This document shows positions 43,018-45,757 of a DNA stretch of 45,757 nt, one piece after another. Each line of letters opens with the position of its first letter. Position 1 is the stretch's first letter. The translations under genes and the position numbers were made by a program. The DNA is from an uncultured Alphaproteobacteria bacterium (lineage in GTDB: Bacteria; Pseudomonadota; Alphaproteobacteria; HIMB59), in NCBI GenBank assembly GCA_902555695.1, contig CACDTV010000008.1, positions 1 through 45,757 of the forward strand. The letters run 5' to 3'. The notes beneath the pieces are model-generated. The model saw nothing but the letters and a program-made list of their open reading frames with translations. It was not told the origin of the DNA and made no database searches.

Positions 43018-43674
43018 ATGGACACTTATAATAGCAAGTATTACGAACCATTAGAGCAAATGATGGCTATAAGACATCAGTATATGTCAAAAATATTAAG
43101 AGATCATAGTGGTCAAGATATTTATGAATTCTTTAAGAATAAAAAGATTTTAGATCTAGGATGTGGAACTGGCGAATTCCTTAATAATTATTATGGTATG
43201 GGTGCAGAGTGCTCAGGTATTGATATTGAGAATAATTTTAAAATAAAAAACAAAATAAATTTTAAACTCATTAATATAGAAGCTAATAAATTTTTAAAAA
43301 ATTGTAAAAAAAAATTTGATATTATCTTTTTATTTGAATTTTTAGAACATTTAGAAGAAAGAGACAAATATCAACTTTTTGAAAACTTAACTAAAAATCT
43401 CAATAAAAATGCATATATATTTATATCTACACTTAATAAGAATTTATTATCAAAATATTTAGCAATTGATATCGCTGAGAGTCTCTTAAAGCTGCTTCCT
43501 AAAAAAACCCACGATTTTAATCTTTTTTTATCTCCTTCTAAATTACAAACAATAGGTAGAAAATATAATTTAAGTTTAGTGAACGTAAATGGAATACGAT
43601 ACAATCCAATTTTAAAATCGTTCAAGTTAAGTAAAATTGATTTAGTAAATTACTTTGGTACTTTAAAATACTAA
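43018..43674 (+). CDS. ubiG: Ubiquinone biosynthesis O-methyltransferase UbiG
   Basis: SAM-dependent enzyme performing the two O-methylations in ubiquinone synthesis. The 218-residue protein has a short N-terminal segment (YYEPLEQMMAIRHQYM), SAM motif I LDLGCGTGEF near 45-54, FEFLEHLEERD in the place of the EVVEHV motif, ISTLNKN, and the UbiG-specific C-terminal stretch THDFNLFLSPSKL followed by NVNGIRYNPI. It is about 20 residues shorter than E. coli UbiG and diverged, but the UbiG-specific blocks and the divergent lysC neighbour agree. Its stop overlaps the convergent DUF1178 gene by 4 bases. Confidence 0.88.
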   Translation: MDTYNSKYYEPLEQMMAIRHQYMSKILRDHSGQDIYEFFKNKKILDLGCGTGEFLNNYYGMGAECSGIDIENNFKIKNKINFKLINIEANKFLKNCKKKFDIIFLFEFLEHLEERDKYQLFENLTKNLNKNAYIFISTLNKNLLSKYLAIDIAESLLKLLPKKTHDFNLFLSPSKLQTIGRKYNLSLVNVNGIRYNPILKSFKLSKIDLVNYFGTLKY

Positions 43675-44105
43675 TTTTTATTTTTTTCTTTTTTACTTAA
43701 AGGGAGCCTTACTAAAGCTATACCCTCATCGACCAATTCTTGACTTTCTTTTTCAGTTGCCTCTCCATAAATAGGTTTATCTTTCGCTTCACCATAGTGA
43801 ATTTTTCTAGCCTCTTCTGGAAATTTTTTTCCAACATATGTAAAATTTTTTTCTATCTCTGACTTAATTTTATTTAACTGTTTATTATAATTTGAAAATA
43901 ACTTGTTTTTTTCACGATTTATTTTAGCTGAACTTGTTGATTTATCAGAAATATTTGGTGCCATTACTGATTTTGATATTTTTAATGAATTACAGAAAGG
44001 ACATTCAATTTGTTTTTTTCTTTTCTGTTTTTCAAAAGAGCTTGAGTCATCAAAACTAGCTTCAAAGATGTGTAGATTTTCACAAATTAAATCAAATTTT
44101 ATCAT
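43671..44105 (-). CDS. DUF1178 family protein
   Basis: A 144-residue protein of the DUF1178 family, common in alpha- and betaproteobacteria, function unknown. It starts MIKFDL, with the family's N-terminal pattern (a CxxxH motif seen as CENLHIFEASF, then FEKQKRKKQIECPFCNS, a CxxC zinc-ribbon-like pair) and the KSVMAPNIS segment, then a Lys/Glu-rich helical part with YVGKKFPEEARKIHYG near the C-terminus. I chose 44105 as start because the family begins MI(R/K)(Y/F); an upstream in-frame ATG at 44126 adds seven residues. It lies downstream of the nitrilase gene on the same strand. Confidence 0.9.
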   Translation of the reverse strand: MIKFDLICENLHIFEASFDDSSSFEKQKRKKQIECPFCNSLKISKSVMAPNISDKSTSSAKINREKNKLFSNYNKQLNKIKSEIEKNFTYVGKKFPEEARKIHYGEAKDKPIYGEATEKESQELVDEGIALVRLPLSKKEKNKN

Positions 44106-44144
44106 TCTTAATATTTGGTCATTCAATAATAATTTTCAACAAAA

Positions 44145-44933
44145 TTAATCAAAATTTCTATCATTGTCTAATACTGGTATTGCATTTTGACAATCTAGAA
44201 CTCTATTTAAATCAAGCTCAGCATTAACAATCATTTCGCTATTATCAGCTTCAGCTAAAATTTCTCCCCAAGGATCTATTATTAAAGAATGCCCATAAGT
44301 TGACCTATTCTCATTATTTACACCCCATTGATTAGGTGCCAATATGAAAACTCCATTCTCAATAGCTCTTGCTTTAATAAGAGAGTGCCAGTGAGCCTTA
44401 CCTGTTGTGTGTGTAAAAGCTGAAGGAATAACGATAATTTGCGAACCTTTCTTTGCCAAGGCCCTGTACATTTTAGGATACCTTAAATCATAGCAAATAG
44501 TGTGACCAACTGAATGCCCCATTACCTTAGTCATTTTTAATTCACTTCCGGGTGAATAAAAATCACTTTCTTTGTAAGACTCTCCATTTTTTAATGTAAT
44601 ATCAAACATATGAATTTTGTCATAAATTGAAATTATATCTCCATCAGGATTAATTAAAATTGAACGATTAAATAATTTATCATTTTCGGTTATAGGAAGT
44701 GATCCCAACAGTAAATATACCTTATTCATCTTTGAAAATTTTTTAAAATATTTTATTGAGTCATGACTCATATCAATCAAAATTTTTGATTTACTAGATA
44801 AAAAGAGAAAACATTCTGGTAGTAAGATAAAATCTGGGCTAGATTTTAAACTATCTTGTAAAAAAATTTTTGATTTTTCAAAATTTTCATCAAAGTTTGA
44901 ACCAACTGTAATTTGTATAAGTGCAACCTTCAT
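44145..44933 (-). CDS. Carbon-nitrogen hydrolase (nitrilase superfamily, Nit-type)
   Basis: Predicted amidase of 262 residues with the nitrilase-superfamily triad: E40 in LLPECF, K106 in YDKIHMFD and C147 in GHTICYDLRYP. The DKIHMFDI and CYDLRYPKMYRALA blocks are those of the Nit1/Nit2 group, which repair deaminated glutathione or hydrolyse omega-amides; either activity is plausible. Length is normal. Its ATG follows directly on the stop of the unknown 102-residue gene (TAAATG), and DUF1178 is next, a neighbourhood common in alphaproteobacteria. Confidence 0.92.
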   Translation of the reverse strand: MKVALIQITVGSNFDENFEKSKIFLQDSLKSSPDFILLPECFLFLSSKSKILIDMSHDSIKYFKKFSKMNKVYLLLGSLPITENDKLFNRSILINPDGDIISIYDKIHMFDITLKNGESYKESDFYSPGSELKMTKVMGHSVGHTICYDLRYPKMYRALAKKGSQIIVIPSAFTHTTGKAHWHSLIKARAIENGVFILAPNQWGVNNENRSTYGHSLIIDPWGEILAEADNSEMIVNAELDLNRVLDCQNAIPVLDNDRNFD

Positions 44934-45242
44934 TTAATTATTTAATTTGTAAATAATAAAATTTGAAATATCTTTAATCGCTTTATGAATTTTTATTTTT
45001 TCTCGAGGTAAAATAGAAATACTATGATTTGAAAATAATATATAATCAAATTCCTTATCTTCTTTAACTAGAGTTAATTTTAAAGTCTTATCTTTATTTA
45101 AAACAACAATAGGGTCTTCAGTAGAATACAAAAGTTCATTATCATTATTTGAGGAAATTAATTCAGTAAATTCTTTGTGAAATAATTCAGGATTTTCATA
45201 AAATGTAAGTCTTTTTTGATCTAAATTAAATCTCGATATCAT
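44934..45242 (-). CDS. Uncharacterised 102-residue protein
   Basis: I do not recognise this protein. It is 102 residues, without signal peptide, membrane segment or cysteine, and alternates predicted beta strands (ELLYSTEDPIVVLN, LKLTLVKED, FDYILFSNHSISILP) with a C-terminal helix. It starts with ATG at 45242, has ordinary AT-rich codon use, and its stop abuts the nitrilase start, which argues for a real, co-translated gene. In other alphaproteobacteria this place is often held by grxC and comF; it shows no CxxC and is neither. Its start is 21 bases from the divergent methyltransferase-like gene. Confidence 0.65.
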   Translation of the reverse strand: MISRFNLDQKRLTFYENPELFHKEFTELISSNNDNELLYSTEDPIVVLNKDKTLKLTLVKEDKEFDYILFSNHSISILPREKIKIHKAIKDISNFIIYKLNN

Positions 45243-45263
45243 GATAAGTTACTTTAGCACATT

Positions 45264-45757
45264 ATGAATAAATTTAATTTAAAAAAGAGAAATGTAAGAA
45301 GAAAGGCATATTTTGATAAAAATAATTTACTTGCAAAAAATGGATCAGATTTAATAAATGATAAATTAAAATTCATGTCAAAAAAAATAGAAAACTGTCT
45401 AATTCTAGATGAAGATCTATGTATGGATGAGTCCAATTTTACCAATACAAAAATTATAAATATCACTGATATTAGTGTAGTTGAAGGTAAATTTGATGCT
45501 GCCATATCAAATTTTTCTTTACAAATACCATTGTTTTTGAATAGCAATGATATTTTTAATAAAATTTTATCTAAATTAAACGATAACAGTTTATTTTGCT
45601 TCAATACCATAACATCAAATTCTATGAAAACTCTTGAAAATATTTTTTTAGAAATTGATGAAAATATTTTTGGCGGAGCTTATAGAAGATTTGGGCCATT
45701 TTTAGAAACTACAAAATTGATAGAAGATTTGAATAAAAATAAATATAAAGATGTTGT
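45264..45757 (+). CDS. NDUFAF5-like methyltransferase-family protein (3' end outside window)
   Basis: First 164 codons of a gene running past the right edge, starting ATG 45264. Blocks match the NDUFAF5/BioC-like family of alphaproteobacteria: an N-terminal KKRNVRRKAYFDKN region, a central FDAAISNFSLQIPLFLNSND corresponding to the family's FDLVVSxLxLHWVND, LNDNSLFCFNTITSNSMKTL, then GGAYRRFGPFLETTKLI. Human NDUFAF5 acts in complex I assembly as an arginine hydroxylase; bacterial function is not settled. The usual glycine-rich SAM motif I is not recognisable: the matching stretch reads LILDEDLCMDE. Assignment is moderate because of divergence and truncation. Confidence 0.65.
   Translation, partial: MNKFNLKKRNVRRKAYFDKNNLLAKNGSDLINDKLKFMSKKIENCLILDEDLCMDESNFTNTKIINITDISVVEGKFDAAISNFSLQIPLFLNSNDIFNKILSKLNDNSLFCFNTITSNSMKTLENIFLEIDENIFGGAYRRFGPFLETTKLIEDLNKNKYKDV

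Noticed and set aside
45254-45610. A 118-residue open frame on the minus strand at the right end.
   Set aside because: It is antisense to the NDUFAF5-like coding region, which has recognisable family blocks and the correct divergent start; the minus frame has no recognisable protein.

Overview
The window is a gene-dense, very AT-rich stretch of bacterial chromosome. It most resembles a streamlined, free-living alphaproteobacterium of the marine SAR11/AEGEAN-169 (HIMB59) kind. Reasons: families typical of alphaproteobacteria (DUF4167, DUF1178, DUF1045, ELM1-like, NDUFAF5-like, MlaA without a lipobox, cysteine-free L36), the gene orders lysC/ubiG and yqeY-dnaG-rpoD, a meso-DAP-type MurE and outer-membrane genes (Gram-negative envelope), biosynthetic genes (carAB, lysC, ispG) that argue against an obligate intracellular parasite, and extreme compaction. 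The lineage is inferred; no rRNA is present. I see no insertion sequence, prophage, CRISPR array or obvious transferred island.

Layout. 1-4.5 kb (minus): start of the division/cell-wall cluster, mraZ-rsmH-ftsL-ftsI-murE, all overlapping, behind a promoter carrying three 10-bp-spaced MraZ-type repeats. 4.5-4.8 kb: RNase P RNA, squeezed between that promoter and an amidase gene. 5.5-10 kb (plus): bamD-recN-ligA. 10-13.7 kb (minus): uvrD/pcrA and an M24 aminopeptidase P. 13.8-15.1 kb (plus): mlaA-mlaC. 15.1-19.4 kb (minus): yqeY-dnaG-rpoD followed by a CAU tRNA. 19.4-26.8 kb (plus): carA-carB, greA, an ELM1-like gene, a 2OG-Fe(II) oxygenase and trxB. 26.8-28 kb: rpmJ (minus, 41 codons), then sufE and a periplasmic cyclophilin (plus). 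28-30.7 kb (minus): a MotA/ExbB-like plus MotB/OmpA-like pair with a very long coiled coil, and a PagL-like protein. 30.7-34.8 kb (minus): a Val tRNA, murJ, an anchored DsbA-like protein, a DUF1045 2H phosphoesterase and a Gate-domain membrane protein. 34.9-36.4 kb (plus): an M23 endopeptidase. 36.4-43 kb (minus): DUF4167, prmC, prfA, hisS, ispG, rodZ, lysC. 43-45.8 kb: ubiG (plus), DUF1178, a nitrilase and an unknown 102-aa protein (minus), and the start of an NDUFAF5-like gene (plus) cut by the window edge.

Much of the window serves the envelope: peptidoglycan precursors and flipping (murE, murJ), septal synthesis (ftsI, ftsL), remodelling (amidase, M23), shape (rodZ), outer-membrane assembly and lipid asymmetry (bamD, mlaA, mlaC, PagL-like) and periplasmic folding (DsbA-like, cyclophilin). 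The rest is replication and repair (dnaG, ligA, recN, uvrD), transcription and translation (rpoD, greA, prfA/prmC, hisS, rpmJ, rsmH, rnpB, two tRNAs) and metabolism (carAB, lysC, ispG, ubiG, sufE, trxB).

Most worth a second look: the stator-like pair with a roughly 240-residue periplasmic coiled coil; the MraZ repeats placed around a -10 box; the primase with three of four zinc ligands lost; a Val tRNA with C at position 33; the ELM1-like/oxygenase pair and the DUF1045/Gate pair; and a 102-aa unknown next to an NDUFAF5-like protein with no recognisable SAM motif. No wholly new multi-gene system is evident.
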